NCBI GenBank assembly: GCA_963971285.1 | Contig: OZ020250.1 | Span: 21,914,783 to 21,978,782 of the forward strand | Source: Astropecten irregularis | Taxonomy: Eukaryota; Echinodermata; Asteroidea; Paxillosida; Astropectinidae | Reading direction: 5' to 3' | DNA length: 64,000 nt | Part shown: positions 31,358 to 46,300 of the stretch, one piece after another | How positions within the stretch are numbered: position 1 is the stretch's first letter | Layout of the letters: each line of letters begins with the position of its first letter | The notes under the pieces: generated by a model | What the model saw: only the letters and a program-made list of their open reading frames with translations | Databases searched by the model: none | What the model was told of the DNA's origin: nothing | Program-made: the position numbers and the translations under genes

Positions 31358-34300
31358 GTAAAGTGGAAGACAAACAGAAGACGTATAACTCCTTAACTCC
31401 GCTTTATTTACGATATTCGACCTTGTTCCCTTAATACCGGTTTTCAATCAATATTAATTAATTCTGCCAAAATATTAGGTCATTTCCTGGAGAACATACA
31501 TTTTAAAAATGTTATTTTGGTTGATAAAAACTCTAAACAAACATTGGTCCAACTGATCAAATCAGGACATGTCTTTTTGGGCTTCTTACGACAGTTTCTA
31601 AAAATATTTCTCTGGACTGTTTATTTTAGTTTTATTTTATGTAAACTTTGTATTTATTTTCTACTGGACTTTGTTTGTTGGTAACATTGGATATTCATGT
31701 ATTTTTCTTTTATTTCTCAGAGGCAAAATACAGACTTTTTTTTAGATTTATGAAGATTGTAAATTCAATTGATCAAGCCATTCAATTAGAAGGCTATTTT
31801 GGGGGGAAATTGCAACAAATGCGAAGACTTTTTGGTGCATTGGCTTGTAAGCTTCAATTTTCCAACTAGAGAGATAAGCTGTGTACTTCTGTAAGTTGGA
31901 CCGAGCCGGATGTACTTAGTGCATAGTACATTCTCATGTGTTGCTTGGTGGGCCAACTGCAGAATCATGCGTTTTTTTCACAGGAAGTTATTAAGAGCTT
32001 ACGGCCAGATGATAATGGCGTTTTTTTGTTACTAATTTCTTCAGGCATGCAACTTTTCCTCGGATCAGCTGATTTCCTCTTTTTTTCACTTCACTCTTAC
32101 ACATTTATGCCATTGAAAAGTGAAAAATACTGTACATAATATGGTGAAGATTGAATTTTCCTTTGTTTTTTTGTTAAGTCCAAGTTGCATGCCTGTCTCT
32201 TTTGATTTATCATTACACTTCTTCTTTTTGTGCAGACTGTTCCTGACGTGGACGAATCGTCACCAGGTGGATACTGTGACGATTATGGGTGCGGATACCG
32301 TGCCGAATACCATGATAAACAGGACAGTGACTGTTGTCTGGATAAAGACTGTCTGGAGAAGGATTCTGAAGGTAAGAACCTGACCACTGATGGTACCTTT
32401 ACCCAGGGAAAGCTCTGTGCTTGGTCTTTAAAGGGAACAAGCATTTTTCCCTCGTCCAGGGTCATTTCTAAGAAACAAACTTCCCTGACTAAACTTTGAG
32501 TCACAGCAGTTAGAGTTCATTTATAAAATGCAAAACTTCACAATAACATTTTTGGAAATGAAAATATTATAAATAGATGAAGTTAGAAATTTCACAAAAC
32601 ATAAATTCACAACAAAATCTTCATGAAAATGAAAATTAGATGAAGTTACGAATTTCACAATGTAGGCCTAAAACTTCACAACAAAATTTGTCATGAAAAT
32701 GAAAAAAAAAAAGATTAAGTTAAACATTTCACAATGTAAAATGAAATGGAGTAATTTTGTTTGTAAGAAAAACTGCTATGACGACAGGAACATTTTGAGG
32801 GGCACTGAGGCTGTTCTTTGCCTGTGTGAAATTCCGCCTTTCCCTAGCTGAACATTAGGAAGAAACTTTCTCGCTTGAAATTTTTGAAGAATCAAGTTGA
32901 CCCTCCAGAAACACTGCTGCCATTTTTACACAAACCACCAGTGAATAACATTTTTAAAGTAAGGTTTAGTAGGATGTCAATGTTTACATAACATGTTAAG
33001 TGCTAGATGATGGCAGGAAGGCTGTGGGAAATACCGGTCGTTAGCTTCAGCAAACCCTGATCATATCTTCCCCATTTCGACAAAGAAAATTTCCGATCTG
33101 ACTAGGAAGCAGTTTTACATTGTGCTGTCAACCATATGTCATGCCTCCCTCCCCCATGAAATTGGGAATTTTCCAGAGGATGTGGATGTAAATGTATTGT
33201 CAATCAAGACCTACATGTATCTGTGTCAAAAAAAGTACAGCTACTAGATTTAATGGATGGATTTTTGACATGCTGTACTGAAGACTTCTGACTTGCCAGT
33301 TGAAGAATGTTATGAATATTTAAAGAGAGTTTCTGACGTGGTTGTCTTTTAGTATTAACAATGAGAGAGTATCAATACTCGCAGTTGAGGAGTGCCACCT
33401 CTAGATGCTGTTAGAAAGGCGTAAATAGGCTTATAGCACTTCAGGCAGAAAACATTTTCATAGTATGTTTAGATACATTACCGTCTTTATACACTGTGAG
33501 TAAATACAAAAATCTGTGAACATTTTTGTTTTGGTTTGTTACCAATGTTGTACATTGCCCTTTAAAGGGAATTTGGCTTTAAAAGCAATCCGTGCACTTT
33601 GAATGGAACGGAAAAGATTAGTTTTCAATGGATCTTGTGTATATCCTGTAGCGAAATTTACCACCACAAGTTGCCAAATGGATACATTGAACATCGTACA
33701 CTGTGTACAGTATTTTGCTTTACTTTTCATTCCATTAGGCATGGTATCATTGTAATCTGTGCAGGAGTATTGGTAATCTTTTGGACTGTAAAGCTGTCCT
33801 AAACCAACGAGGGGTTTTCCCCCTGGTTCTTAAAGCAATCTCTGAAACAGTGGACGTTTTCCTTTACTTTTTGTTCAATTTACAATGTATCAGCGGGATC
33901 TTATGCAGCGTATGATCCTCTTTGAGAATTAAAGAGATTTTTTTGAAAATGAAAAAGGGGGTTTTCCCGTGGTTATTTCAGTAATCTGTTAGAAGATCTT
34001 CCTCCTGCGATAAAGAGGCCAGGTTACTTAGAGACTGACGTCTGAAGATTGAACCGATTCTGGAGATTTACCGGTGCACATTAACTCACAAATGACATTT
34101 CATCGTGGTCAGAGAAGAAAACTTTAAATCTGTGTCATCATATTCATGTGGGAACTGAGAAATATTGGCATGTACTTCAGCAAATGTTAGATGAAAAAAT
34201 TGTCGGGTGACCGGGCTGAGTTTTTAAAAAAGTTTGTTCATTTTACCATTTGGTTTTATAATGAATTTGTTCCCATTGAGTTTTGTCATAATTCAGGAGG

Positions 34301-37300
34301 AAAGGTTAAGACAAGTTCCATTTGCAATTGTTCAGAATTTTTATGTTTTATTTAATTTCCTTTAACTGCTTATCACATGCACAGAAAAAAATCCTAAATT
34401 AACCAGTGCTCAGTCATTGATAACTTGCAATTTTCATATAGCTCATTATGTTGTCTTAGTTTTAAATTGACAGTGCATGGGTTAGTCTAAGAAGTTCAAC
34501 CTACCCTTCCTGTACCCCCTCATTTTGAAAATATCCACGGGGAAGTGTTCTCATGAAATTTTGAGTTTGCTTTTGTGGTTGTCCACTCGGCAAACAAGCA
34601 AAGAGATGATGAATGTATTATTCAAGATGTCACGTCGTTGCATTATGTGACAATGTTCCCTGTTTCAGTAAATGTGCAGATGGAGGCACGTTTCAAACAA
34701 AAATTGAATTTAGTCTTTGAAGTGTAATTGAGTCTTCAACCAAGCCGAAATAAAAATGATGATCCACGCTCATTTCAAATGTCATGCCTGCGAAATGTGG
34801 AGTAGAAAACATTCAGGTTGATTTATATTCAACACGGCCTAATGTAAGCACGACGTCTGAGGCAGGCTCTAGTAGCTACTTAATTATGAATGCTGCTTGT
34901 ACATGTGTGTATGTGTACAATGTACTTGAAATTAACATTGCTCAAGTGTAGAGTCTAGACTTCATTGTAGCATTAACTTTATAAAGTAAATGTACAACTG
35001 GAAATGTACAGAACATACACAGGGGACATTATCATAACATGAAGTCCCATCTTGGTACATTGTACATGACAACATTAGTACATACGTACTGTACATATAA
35101 GGCCATAAACAAAAATTGTTGTATTGGAGTAACGGAGGGTTGGAAAATAGGGTGGGGCGGGCGGATTTTTGTTTTGTTTTTTATTTAATTTTTTCTGTAT
35201 TAAATGTGTTTTTTTTCCTGTATATCACAGTATTTGACAAGTCAAACACTGTGAAAATACGATGCACTTCCGGTTTAATATCGGAAGTTCCGTGTTTACG
35301 GAGGAGCACCATCAAATTTGCGATTTTTTTTTTTTCCCCGATTTTTCATTTTATTTTTTTTAAATTATTTTTTTTGGGGGGTTTAAAATGTTTACGGTCA
35401 GGGCATACTTTTGGGTCGGGCGGGTTACACCAATACAACAAATTTTTTTATGGCCTAATGTAGTGACTTACAGTCTTACACAGCATACCCCTGTACATAT
35501 TAGCCTTATAGTGGATGTTAAACAAAAACATACATACAAGCAAAAGTAGGCAGGCAGCTGTATAATTATATCCTAGAACAAATTATGAATTTATGGTCAC
35601 TTTTCAAAGCAGCATATTTTAATAGTTTGATTGATGATGCCATACACTAAACATGTAAAAATACAGGTGTGCACAATACACAATATATACATCACCTGCC
35701 CCCAGAACAGTAAACCGCAAAACTCATATTAAACAAAACCCACAATGTCATCAGAAATGAAGGATGATTTGTTCAAAGGATGTGATGTCCATGACTGCCC
35801 ATGCGTGTTGCAGTATTAACTGGGAGAGGAAATTGAACAGGTTTTGCTTTTGTCGTGTTTGTGAATAGCGCTAGACTTGTGACCTAAAACAGCATCTAGA
35901 CTTCAAATGTACAATGTAAAAACAAACATATCCTGCCAAAGTTTCCAAGCCAACCAAAAGTAGAAACATTTCATAGTGAAAGGACAAACTGGTATTAAAC
36001 CGTGCATCTAGAAACTTGTACCCATGTACCAAATCTGGTAGTTACATGCCTAGGTGTACGGTATCTGGTACTAACATCATCAAATCACTGTTTTGATCTC
36101 GGTTAGTGTTAGAAGTGTCCAGAGTTGAGAAGTTTAATTATCCCATAACATTTTAGTACAAAAGCCAAGTGAATAAATTCCTGAACCATTTTTTTCCTCA
36201 GGTTGTCAATTTTGCTGCGGGGATCCCTATTAAAACTACCATTGAATATATTGGAATATATTTAAAGGATGAAAAGTACATTGAGCCAAAGGGAAGGTCA
36301 ACCAACATAATGTATAAAGCACCCCCCCCTTCCTTCTTACTATACATTAATAACATTTTACAATTTCATACTCTGTTAAATACATTGAAAAATGTAAGGG
36401 TGGGGAGAGAGGGGGGGGGGTTGAGTCTGAAATATTTCCATTACGTATTCTCTGACCTTGCCAGTACGTGTAGTCGTGCACATGCTCTTTTCATTTACTT
36501 CGTTCCAGTAGCTAATGAAATCGAAAATTTGTTCATTTTCCAACGGCTGGTCAACGAATAGGAAATTAATTTAAAACAGTCACATGAACGCCTCTGAAAA
36601 CCTAATATGATTGAATCAGTGCAGCGTGGAATAAAATTAGGGAAAAGTTTGGTGCTTTCATTGGAGGAATTATAACTAAGTTTTGATATAATTTCTCTTT
36701 GATTGTTGTGTCGTTTTTTTATTTTCTGACTTGAGGGCTGTCTCACGTGTGCCTGTGTGCTCAGATTGAGGAGAAAAACTTAATGAGTCGCCAAGCTGGT
36801 CGCGACACTCAGTACAACTTGCCGGGCTTACATGTACAACCCATCATTGCCCATTGCCTTTGACCTTGTTCTGTGATTGGTAGGTAGTGTTTGCCATTTG
36901 GGGCAAACTCCCAAAGCTGGTTGCGAAGCCTCTTGAATATCTGTGTTTATTATTTCAGTACACACTGGGGTCCTGTCTAACGGCTCCAGACCGGAAAAGG
37001 AGGAATCATAAAACATCCCTGGTACAGAATAACATCCATGTCATTAAAACTTACTCTGCGCTGCTGGCTTGTAACTCTTCCTTCTTTCTTTTTCTTTGAC
37101 TCTCAAGTCATTGTCCAATTCAGTTTTCTTTTATTTCATCTTTTGGGGCCGATTTCACGAAGCAATGAGATTGATCGTAAGTGTGAATCAATCCCAATTG
37201 CTAAGCAACGTGTGATGTCACAATGCAAATCACTATGGTGATACTGACAACTCATCTTAAGATTAATCTTAGTGTTTGGTGAAATCCAGCCATGGTCAGC

Positions 37301-40300
37301 TTAATCCAAGTTACAAATGGAATGTCTTCCAATTTGTGGTAATGGCAGTTATATATTTGTTGCATCATAGATTTTAAGCAATTAGTGAAGGATGCATGTA
37401 CACTTGTTGTGCTTAATTAATTAATGTTAAGCGCCGCTCTGAGATGAAAATCCATCCTTAGGGGGCCTATTCATTGAGCAGTTTTATAAAATGGCTGCAA
37501 CATTGAGAGTCAAATGAGACCTGTAATACATGATACATGTGTAGTTACATGTACTTGCATGCACGGTACATGGGAACATCAGTCCGAGTTTAATACACAG
37601 GCATACATGTGTACATGTATGTAGGCCTATACACTGTATACAGACAGTGTACATGTACATCAAAGGTTCCAGTAGTGTCCCTTGTGTACATCACATGGAT
37701 CAAATTGCTCATGTAATTTCTCTATTAAATGTGGAGCCATTGATTTCAATTCTCATGTGAAGAACCAAGTTTCTACCAATATGCACTAATAGGCCTATAG
37801 GACAAGATGGTACAGGGTACTGTGTATACTGTAGGCTACATCATGAGTCGTAACATGATAGATGTCAGGATGAAACCATGTCCCAACCTGGGGCCAATTT
37901 CATATAGAGCTGCTCAAGAATCAAAATTTGCTTAAGAACCAAAAATCTTCATAAATAAAATCAGTATGCCAGTGGCAGCCAGCCAAAACTCCTTGTGAAT
38001 GTTATGCTCAGAGCTGCTTTTAGAGCATTAAAATTTGCGTAAGCACCAAAACCTTGGTAAATAAAATCAGTATGCTAGACAAAACTCCTTGTGAATGTTA
38101 TGCTCAGCTAACAATGGCCGAATACAAGTCAAAAGCTGTAAACATCACATGAAAATTTGGTTGGTAATCCTGTTTGATCAAGGAAGACTTTTCATGTTAA
38201 TGCAATTTTTGTGCTTAAGCAGCTCTATGAAATTGGCCCCGTGTACTGACCCGTTATTGGCATGTTGCATGCACAGTATTGTAATGCACACATGTACAAT
38301 GTACATCATTAGGCCTAATGGCCATAGCAATGTACACAAATGAACATTAAAGTCCCTTGAGGTTTCAAGTACATTCTTCATTAGATCATTATACTGTAGG
38401 CCTACATGTACATTCATCTCCTTGAGCTGTACATGTACGTCGGCATGCATTGCATAAAATATTAAATGTCAGGGGTTAGACTGCCAAGGTCATCATAAGG
38501 AGACCAAGAATCAAACTCATTATTTTAGTATTTCAAATGATAGGCCTATGGATAGAGGGACACATGTTTTTGCCAGATGGTACTGATTTGTCATTTAATT
38601 TTTTGTTTTATTGTTTAAGATAAGTTTTGAATGTGTAACTTTTATGTATAATGTAGAAAATATGTCTCATTTATATCAAAGGAAAAAATCAAGATGTAAA
38701 CCTGTTGCACATAAGTTGTAATTTAGTTCTTAGATACCGGTAAATGTACGGATACAATTGTATGGGGTGGTCATATTACATAATTATACGTACCTTTACA
38801 ATGTATGATATGATATACACGCGTGCGTACATGTACATGTACATGTACATGTAGCTCTTTGAAAATTTGCACTTTTATTGCTACATTAAATTACATGTAT
38901 ATCTGTATATGACGTGTAGCCTATAAATTTGTTTGCCTTCATTTGTGTATTTTTACATAGAGAGCTATAATTGTATGTTGACAGGTATCTTTTGCCAAAT
39001 GTTTTCCAAGCAAACAGATCTTTCAATTTCATGAGAAAATAAATGCCACATTTGTCTGTAGACATGTAGATTGGGACCTTTTTCAAAAGTAAAAAAGAGT
39101 GGAACACAACCCATAATAACCTGACTAAATGTCATTTTGGAACAGGTTCGTTTTTTAATGAATGAGGGGAAAAATTAAGAAGAAATAATTTCTCTTTTCT
39201 CTTTTAGATAGATTTTTAGATAGTTGGTCGTAATCCAGTTGGTTGACTTTGTTTTTATCAGACATCTAGATTCTATAATTTGGATTGTCCTTCTTCAAAG
39301 ATTCAGGGATGTGCATATACTGGGCCAACTCCGAGTTACCAGGTGGAGTTATTCAAATCCCAAACTCCGGTCAGTGGCCTGGTGGTGTTATGACTTTTAA
39401 CTACACGTGATCCGGTCTGCTAAATCCACGGATTGAAAAGGTTTTGATACTCAGTTTAGTCCAGACACACGTCACTGCTTGGCTGATCATAATGCTGGTT
39501 GATGGGTTGTGTAGAAGCCAGATCAATCTTGGAAGTCCCCCCCCCCCCCCCCAAAAAAAAAAAGCCTCGAAAACAAACCATTGTTCCCCTTTCTACTCTT
39601 ATGACTATGAGGCTTTTTTTTGTATTATGGCGTGGCGATGATTTGACAAAATGGCGTACTGGTATATATTCCCATCAATTGATCATTCAAATCATTTGCA
39701 GCAGCTGCAATCTTGTCAGTCCAAACAATCATGGCTGACCACAACAATGAAATTAACTACAGTTATACACTCAATCCATGTTTGCTTATGGAGATAAGAA
39801 AGTACCCTTGGTCAGAGACCCACACTAGCTGGTTCCCCTGCCGATTTCGAAAGTTGATTTTTTAGGTTGGGAGGAAGTCGTTTCTACCTCTCCTTTCGTT
39901 TTCAAGTTGTTTTGTCAATCACAGTATGTAAGGACTCAATAAGTAAAGACTCTGGTGTGTTTGTATCTAACCTCGATCATCCTTTACATACGTACACATG
40001 TAGGCCTATGTATTTGTGTGTGTTGCTAGATTAGAGTTACAAACCGTTGTACTGTAGGCCTACATGTACATCGTATATCTGGTTTCATTGTAATGATTTC
40101 GTCATTTGTTTTGGGCTGTGTGTTAGATCACAAACAGAGCTCTATGGTTAGATATGACTTGGAATGTAAAGGTATGGCATACTGTTCATACACACGATGA
40201 AATCAGAAAATATACATTACAGGTACATGCATGCAAAATAGTAGACGTTTGATGAATGAATACTCACTGTACGTAAATAATTCACCATTCTTCAATATCT

Positions 40301-43300
40301 CATTATGGTACTGTTACATGTGGGTGCACACAGCATGAAGTTTGTTAATGGGTACATGGCAATTTGCTCTTGGTTATGGGCTTTTCAGTATTTGAAACAA
40401 ACTGTCTTGTGGAACATTAGGGAGCTTTAGATTGGTGTGAATGTGGACCTCGTTCACGTCGACCACTAATACGAGAACGCCGTGCTGAACGTTAAAACCA
40501 TAGTTTGTGCATCCTCGACTCACTCAGACAACGTTGGTGATGACTTGACGCATACAGTATGTGTAAAAACTTGGCATGACGCAGTCATGTATCAGTCGAC
40601 TTTGTCAACGTGAAAATCTTAAGCTCTCTTTTGAAAACGTGAGGATGGAGTCCACATCCATTCTTCAACGATAAATTATAATCTTCAGCAAGCCTTCATG
40701 TCCACAGAGTAACAGTCTTATCACTTTGGTTTATAAATACATGTAAGCCTGTCACCTGGTTTGTTATAAGCCTAGTTGAATGATAGGAAATACACCTGTA
40801 ATGTATCACATGCATTGCAGATTAACATCAAGTTCACCCTTCCTCATATCTTTTGGTTAGAACATGGAGCTATAAAAGGTATAGCTCCACGGTTAGAACT
40901 AGAACACCACCAGAACGAGCCCTCAGTGGGCATGCCCCTTTAAAGTGGTTCCAGCGGGTGCTGGAAGGGTTCCATTGTGACCCTGAGCCCATTTAGGAAG
41001 TGTTCACTTCCTGCAAGCTGTCAAGCGCCCATTCATAAATCAGGAGGCGGGGCTTCGGTTATCAATGGATGTTTGTTCCCTGGCCTGATAAGGAAAGAGA
41101 AGTAGGGGAACGAACCTGCACTGCAGCCTGCCTAACAACAACCAGAGTCTGGTCGGCTGATCTCAGCCATTTTGATCTGTAAAGTCATGCAGGCCATGGT
41201 CTGATCTCGGCCTGTACACCATGTGTGTTGTATATGCACAGTGGAGTTGGTGTCCAGTTTATAATACCTGTATGCAGGTGGTGTGTGTATAAATTGACCA
41301 CGTAGATTCTTGCATTGTGATATACATCGACAACAACTGCATAACATGTGTGCAGTTTTTGGCCATGATAAAAATGGTAGCAAATCCTGAACATGTCTAA
41401 TTTGTCAATTTATAACGACCCAATGATTAGGCCGTCTAATAAATGCCCATTGTTAGAACTTAAAACATGGAGCTATGAAGCCTAGCAGGCTAGCTCCATT
41501 GTTATAACTAGGATAGTGGGTATCATACATAGTACATACACTACTTTATACTACCAGGTACATAACTTGTGCTGGAAACTTGGAGGTAGGGCCTACGCAT
41601 GTTCTATTTCTAGTCACGTTGGCTTCAGACTGGCCTGTCAGCAACTTTTAGTTTTACCTTCTCCCACAACACGACGGCTGTTTGAATATTTTAAGGGAGT
41701 TGTTGTTTGGTCCTTCTGGTTAATGGAAGCATTGATCGGTATCATTCTCTCTGTTATTCCCTTCTCATCTCTGCTTCGGACCTGTGGAAGTCTTTAGGCT
41801 CCCTTATGTATATCTGGGCTGCAGAGCATCTGCACGTCTTCATGCCCATTTATTCCAGCACAAGGGGATTTGCTTGTTTTCAGACGTAAAAGTCGCCACA
41901 AAATGCATTTTGACATACATGTATGAATATTTCGATCGTGTAAAGTAAACCTAACCACAAACCTGTACTCTGGTTCTGAGCCTACATGTAGGCCTATGCA
42001 AAGTATATTTAAGGTGAACATGTATTCATGGACTGTACATGGAATACTTGTTATTTTCACCTAGTGCCTCTGTGATAAGGCTATTCACGTCCACCAAACG
42101 AGGCAAAAAATATACTGAAAATGAGGGGGAAAATGAGGAAAAATTACAAAATTCTAAAGGAAGATCATTCAGGGTGTGACTTTTAACTTCGTAATGAGGT
42201 GGTTAGCCAAAGAAAATGCACAGCTTGTTGATCGCTGAGACTAAGAAGGCAATTTGTATTCAACAAGAAAAACTTCCTGTCAAACCCCAAGAAAAAAATC
42301 CCCAAATCCGGAGACTTTTAAGGCGGCAATTGTACACCAAACGATGTTGTTACTCTTCTGTCTCTGGCTTGAATTTTGAAAAACAAAAGATTTGTTAAGT
42401 ACTCATGAATACATACATATGATATAAAGGCGTGGGGATTTGCACACAAACCGCCAACTTATGAATATCTCCTTAGAATGACGGTGAACGTTTTTTTCAC
42501 ATCAAAGACACCAGGATTTCGCAGAAAAGCTGTTAGTTTGCAACTTCATGCTAATTTATATAACCTGTAATATTCTTTTTACATACATATAGGCTCACAT
42601 AAACCCCTTGGGACTGGCCTGGATATCCCTGCCATCTTGCTGATGTGGAATCTCGATCATAACTCAATCTTACCTTCAACCCTAAACAACCTTAAATCCA
42701 CCCAAAATCTGACTTTTATACACTGTGATTGCTGAACTTGGACAGATTTTGGATTGTCGAGCCTTTGTAGGCCTACGTGTTCATTTGAAGGCTCCACAGG
42801 GATACAGCTGGCCTTTCTCAAAGCTTGGCTCCGGCTTGGCTTCGGATCAGGCTCTGTCTTCGTCTCTGTTTTTATATGCTGAAAATATAGGTTGTGATTT
42901 GCCATTGAAGCTGAAGCTCTGTTGTCCTTTTCAAAAATTTCAGAGAATCTACTTCCTAACTGCAGCCAAAAGCCTCTATTTTGATACCTGTAATTTTGAA
43001 ATGGATTCACGAAATGGAGTTCCCAATTTTTATGTACAATGTATAGCACCTCTGAACATTGCTCACTGTAAGTGTAACAAAAAAATTCTGTGCATCCCAA
43101 CGTTTTTGTTACATAGTGGCGTTCCACTGTACTTTATACTTTTTGACTTAAAGTTCATACTGCAATTTACTTCAACCAGCCATCATTACATGCAGTGTAC
43201 TTTCAAGGTTCCCTTTTTACCAACTGTGTTTCATAAATCAATCATAGAATGAAATTCTTCATCTTAAAAGCAAGAGGTACATTTTCCACACATGGATCTA

Positions 43301-46300
43301 TGAGTGAGAGCCCCAGAAATGTCCATGCCGAATATTTACATCAAACATCCTCCCTATTGTAATTTTGAATTGTCTCTCGAATGGCTCGTAGCTGCAAGGC
43401 CACAAGGAGTTGGAAGTGCTCTATAAAGTGGATCTCCCACGCCTCCTGAAAGAAGTCAGAGAAAGTACAATGCATGTAATTAATGATTGATAATCTAGAC
43501 GCATCAAGAAAGTCACTCATTTTATGTATAAAGTGAGATGCTTTTGTATTGACACTTTTGCAGTGGCTTCATGTTCATCTCAGATATTTTTGGGGGCACA
43601 TTTGACTGTGAAAATGTGTCGTGATTTGTAAGAGTATTCCGATGTGTTTGTGATGATGTTTCTTGGACGGGAGCCAAGTTGGCATTTTGGCAACAGACGC
43701 ACGTACCAATGGACAGTGCACACAAACACTGCCTTCCAAAGGAAAATAGACAAAAAGTCTCTCACGTGAATATTGTTGAGAGAATTGACTGTACTCTTGG
43801 CTCTGTCATGGGTGCAGATGGTGACAAGAAATCAACTGTCATTCAAGCTGCTGCCGGCAGATTCCCTTTCCTCCTTCATCATATTGTTGTACTTCATCAT
43901 GAACTCTCATCTTTTGTTTTTCTTAAATCTCTGAAAAAAAAACTGACACAAGATCATCAAGTATAATGGCGCCTAAATCTCTGTATTAAGTTTTGGGAGT
44001 CTGCATGATGGAGAAGTATCAGTTAAATCGAGTCTTGAAAAAGAAAGAGGTTAAACTTGTACGGTCAAATAAAACATTGGTTACTTTGATTATCACGTGG
44101 GATGTTCTGTGGTCGATTTCACAATTGTGATTCATCTTTTTATAGATGAGTTGTTCATGTTTCCATAGCAGCTAGTATTGTGACATCACACTTTGCTTAG
44201 CAATTAAGATTGATACGCATGTTGCGATCTGTCTTAGCCTTTCGTGAAATCAAGCCCTGGTTTGATTTAATGAGGTGTATGATGAATTGTACGTATATTC
44301 CGTGGATTCAGATGTCAAGTTATATATTCTTGTCAATATTCACATGTATACGTACATTCAAAGTCTACATAGCTTGAAATACAGTACCATTTGTAAATTA
44401 TATACTGGTATGCATTTTATGCACAGTCTTGTACAGTGTACATGCACAATTTGATATGCATCACTCATAAAAACTGGTAACAATTTCTCGGTCAGCGTAA
44501 AGAAATACTGGTAGTAGATTGTTTGTTGAAGCAATTTGTTCCATTTTGTTTGAAGTGATAAAATACCTAAATGATGAATTATTAAAATAATTCTTCTTAC
44601 TGATCGCTAAAAAGTCCAGATAACACTCTGACGTAGGAGTTTGAAAACCTTGGATGTGAGGCAATCACGCTTGAATACCACAGATACAATATTTGTGGGA
44701 ACAAATCAGGAATTTTCTCTGAGAATTTCAACACCATTTGGTAATTGGTTAAAGGTTAAGTGTTTATTTGTCGTGTTGTATTAATTCATTATTTTACTTA
44801 TCAGAAATGATTTTTCATCATACTTTGGATTTTTTTTCTTTTTTGAAAGAATTACCAATTTCTGTAATGTCAGGTCCGGAATTTGAAGGTTCTTGTCTAG
44901 TTATGAAACGTGCGGCGGCTGCGGCCTATCAGGATATCAAGGTGATATGGTAACACTTGCAAGCTGGCAGCAGCAGCCGAGATGTTGAAATTCCAGGTCA
45001 ATTCCAGCCTCTGGATGTCCTTATTCCCTGGGCTCAAGGACTTTATTCTGGGGCCTCTGAAGAGATTCTGGCCTGACATTTTGAAGTCAAGTATCGATCA
45101 ATGACGTTCTCTTTCTCTCTCTCAATCCTTGAAGCCTTGCCCTTTTATTTTCCCTGATTCCTTACTCCTAAAAGACACCCAAAAGCATCTTACTATATAT
45201 ATACCTGCCCAAAACTAAGTCCCTTATCTACAATCTCTGCATTTTACACAAACTTACGATGTTTTGACATTTTGTGGATTTGGGAATCGCAAAAAGAGGA
45301 TATTTAGAGGTGGAGCTCTGGGCAGAGCAGATACCTTTGGGAAGTAGTATTTTGAGATTAACTGTTTTTCAGGGAGGCAATTTAGGGCGTAGGTTAAAGT
45401 GTTATTGTGATTGTGGGCTTGGTGAGGGGCGTATTAAGGACCGTGTGGGCTGTGAGGTGATGGCAGGTAAGTCACTGGATGGATCTCAAGTGATAACAAT
45501 CTTGCAAATTCAAGAGTCTCCTGATGATGACTAGAGCAGGCTAGTTGAAACGTTGAGACCTTATGAGAAGTGCAAACGAAATAGCATATGTGAAAGTATG
45601 AACGATTCTTACATGATGTTTTCCCAAACCGATCCACATAACAAAATACAAAGATAGCAATATTCTTTTGTCTTTGAAACTTGAACCCATTGGATATCTT
45701 TGTGCTTTTGAATACATGTATTCCATTGGTGGCATGTGGTATCCTGCTTTTCATGGCTGGAACTTGGATGCCAAACTTGGGAAGCTGAAGCCTTGACCTG
45801 GCCTGACCAGTGGACCTTCCCACCCCATCTTCAACAAATTTCACAGGATGGAATCAAAATTCCTTTCTAATGTGCCTCCCATCGGTCAGTTCAACTGAAT
45901 AGAAAGACACAAAGAAGATTCATTGATTCCTTTCCTGTATCGAAACAATCAAATGTTCTCGTGATCTTCAGATTTCTGTGAAAATCATATCCTCCAAGTT
46001 AGAAGGGCAAACCTCCAAAGTCCGAACCTGACAGTCCTCGTGTAACTGTAGACATTGAATTTGGACACTACACAGAAAATTTCCCATTGAAGGAAACCAC
46101 AGTGAAGAAAGAAAAAGTGCCTTTGTGCAGAAATACAGCATGAAATAAGATCTTTTAAGGACAACGACGTTTTGAATTAAAATGACATCGAATATGACTT
46201 GATAAACTTGGTGTCAAAGAGAACAACAGCAAAAGGGCACATAAGTCTTACCCAGATTTTGTTTCAGTTTTCACCGAGGAAGAAGGAAGATGAAGAAGAA

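Noticed and set aside
31116..31361. Frame of 81 codons around the first PEA3 exon
   Set aside because: It is in a different register from the conserved GGFYDQEVPYM reading and has no similarity.
42657..43252. Two overlapping frames of 156 and 175 codons on opposite strands
   Set aside because: They cover a partial MITE copy related to 20693-20970, no domain is recognisable, and both strands cannot be coding here.
43679..43966. Frame of 95 codons in the PEA3 intron
   Set aside because: No recognisable domain and no flanking splice signals consistent with the required phase.
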